Shown piece by piece: positions 62,301 through 64,000 of a stretch of 64,000 bases of DNA. Positions within the stretch are counted from its first letter, which is position 1. Each line of letters begins with the position of its first letter. The translations under genes were made by a program, and so were the position numbers. The notes under the pieces are model-generated. The model had not been told where the DNA came from. It saw only the letters and a program-made list of their open reading frames with translations, and made no database searches. Source of the DNA: Pelecanus crispus (lineage: Eukaryota > Chordata > Aves > Pelecaniformes > Pelecanidae); assembly GCF_030463565.1 (NCBI RefSeq), contig NC_134662.1, positions 5,929,001-5,993,000 of the forward strand, in the 5' to 3' direction.

Positions 62301-64000
62301 ATAAAACTTCTCCATGGTATGTGCTGACAGAAATTCTGTGTTAGTAACTGCTGTTGAAAGGCTATAGTGACTTCTCTCCAAAGCTGGTATTTAAAACTTT
62401 CCCAATTTGTAAGACTATTTTTCTCAGGTTTTGTGAACAAATGTGCCATGCTTAAATTCTCGTGAGCAGTCGACTATACAAGCATATTGCACTTCAGTGT
62501 GATGAATTAAGAAATTGCACAGTGCAGTGTATTCAACAGGCTCTTACCTCAGCCTCCTTTATCATTTGAGGAATTGGCTGAGGAGCTTCCCTAGCGTTTT
62601 GAAAAAAAGTTGGCCTGCTGCATTTAAAAGTACACCAGTACAGTGACAGATGTTTTTATTTTTTAAGTAAAGAGCGGAAAGTCTGTATTTTGGTGACGTT
62701 AGTAGGGCTTTTCCGTATTACATGCAGATATAAACTGCTCCATGTTAACAGCTCTGGGTAGATATTCCATGAGATGGGTAACATAATATTTAAGAACTTC
62801 AGAAAGCTCTTGACCCTTTGAAGCCATTCTCATCAAGTCCTTAAATGCGTGTTGCATAATTTTAAATCTCCACTAGTTCTCTGGAGTGCGTTAAGATTAA
62901 ACAGGTGATTGCAGAATGATTCTGTCCAGGCGATGCCTTGAAGGGTCATTCTCATCATCTCGTTCGGTGTCTGACTTGGCTCTTACTGTAACGCGGGTAG
63001 ATAATGACAGCGAGCCCAGGTGAAGTGGAGAGCTGCCACGCTGGGAGCGTCCGGCTCTGCCGGCACCCGCCTGTCGTGCATTAACTCTGCGCTGGCTTTT
63101 CATGTCCCCAGATAACTGCAGTCGAAAGTACAGATTTCCGGCTGCGTGAGCGGACCTCTCCTTTACCGTAGAAAGCACCAAGCTCATGACAAATCAAAAG
63201 GGGTGTATTTTAAGGCTGAATTTTCTGTATATTCTGCCTGAATTTACATTATTATTATATAATCTGTCTGATTATTCTGCTTGAATAATCTACAAACTCT
63301 GCGTTTCTCTCTTGTTGAAGTAGGACCGGTTGTTCCTGTGACTGATTGCACAGCAACCTCATTTTACGGCTCTACATTTTTAAGCAGTAATTTTGGACTT
63401 CAGTTCATGGCTTATAATACATAGAACTACCAAGATCCATCTGGTTAAAGTTACTGTGCAGGTGGAAGAGGAGGAGAAATGGGTATCGTGTATGCAACAA
63501 AACTGTATCGCGGTTAGATGTCCTTAGGAGCAGCGTAGTGGTTGGGTTTTTAGGGCTTGTGTGTTAGCGATGTGTTCTGTGGGTGTTATTTATTGTGCTG
63601 AAATAATCTGTAGCGACTGCTGCTCCTGGGGGGGACACGTTGTGTTGTTTCGTACGCTTTGGTTGCGCAGCTCCGTGCTTGACAAGCCTCGTTCTGTAAG
63701 ACATGCTGCGTCGTTCCACTAAATGTTAACCACGTTTGTAGCTGGCCGTGCGATCGGTGGGATTTATACCGGAAGGCAATGGATGTATAGGGCTGGGTCA
63801 AACCTTGTAGCTTCCGTGGTTATTCTTGTTTTGTTAGGCTTTGTTTTGGCAGGACCATGCTGTTTTAGAAATGTGTTGGGGTGTAGAGGCGTAAGCACGA
63901 GGTGGTTGAAATGGTGAAGTGGCTGCAGAGCCTGAGCGGTGCTGAGCCGCCGGCGGAGGCTGGGACAGCCTTGGGCATTTCTTCGGGGATCACGCTGGCT
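53334..64000 (+). other. MED26: MED26 intron 1 (continues beyond the window)
   Basis: The CpG island extends to about 54050, then composition falls to ordinary intron levels. No exon of MED26 or another gene, no CR1 copy and no RNA gene is recognisable in the remaining 10 kb. A long first intron is normal for MED26. Confidence 0.6.

Overview
The window looks like a piece of a bird genome. It carries chicken-repeat-1 (CR1) LINE tails ending in the antisense of the (ATTCTATG)n terminus, compact multi-exon genes with GT-AG introns, and very GC-rich CpG-island promoters. Gene order is read here as CPAMD8(?) - F2RL3 - SIN3B - NWD1 - TMEM38A - SMIM7 - MED26. This is the order and relative orientation I know from human 19p13.11, so the block is conserved amniote synteny seen in reverse. 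All gene calls come from reading exons, splice phases and remembered family sequences; no search was run.

Layout. 0-1.2 kb (+): one or two terminal exons of an unrecognised gene, probably CPAMD8 by position. 1.2-6.3 kb: intergenic, one CR1 tail. 6.3-8.3 kb (-): F2RL3 (protease-activated receptor 4), two exons, complete. 8.3-13.1 kb: intergenic, one short CR1 tail. 13.1-27.8 kb (-): SIN3B, all 19 coding exons, in phase from ATG to the last exon, where one surplus base in a G run shifts the frame just before the conserved C-terminus. 28.6-33.9 kb (-): NWD1, present only as scattered exons with frameshifts, incompatible exon phases and missing blocks, so probably a decayed gene. 33.9-41.2 kb: no gene seen. 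41.2-48.46 kb (-): TMEM38A (TRIC-A channel), six coding exons, complete, with a 0.7 kb CR1 in intron 1. 48.46-48.79 kb: shared promoter with a GGGGCC hexanucleotide repeat. 48.8-50.5 kb (+): SMIM7, five coding exons, complete. 52.6-53.33 kb (+): MED26 CpG island and first coding exon; the rest of the window is MED26 intron 1.

The genes do not form a pathway. They are unrelated housekeeping and tissue-specific genes: the thrombin receptor F2RL3, the Sin3 co-repressor scaffold SIN3B, the ER cation channel TMEM38A, the small membrane protein SMIM7 and the Mediator subunit MED26. I found no undescribed system. The most useful observations are the SIN3B terminal frameshift, the decay of NWD1, the GGGGCC repeat in frame ahead of TMEM38A, and the divergent PAR4 tethered ligand.
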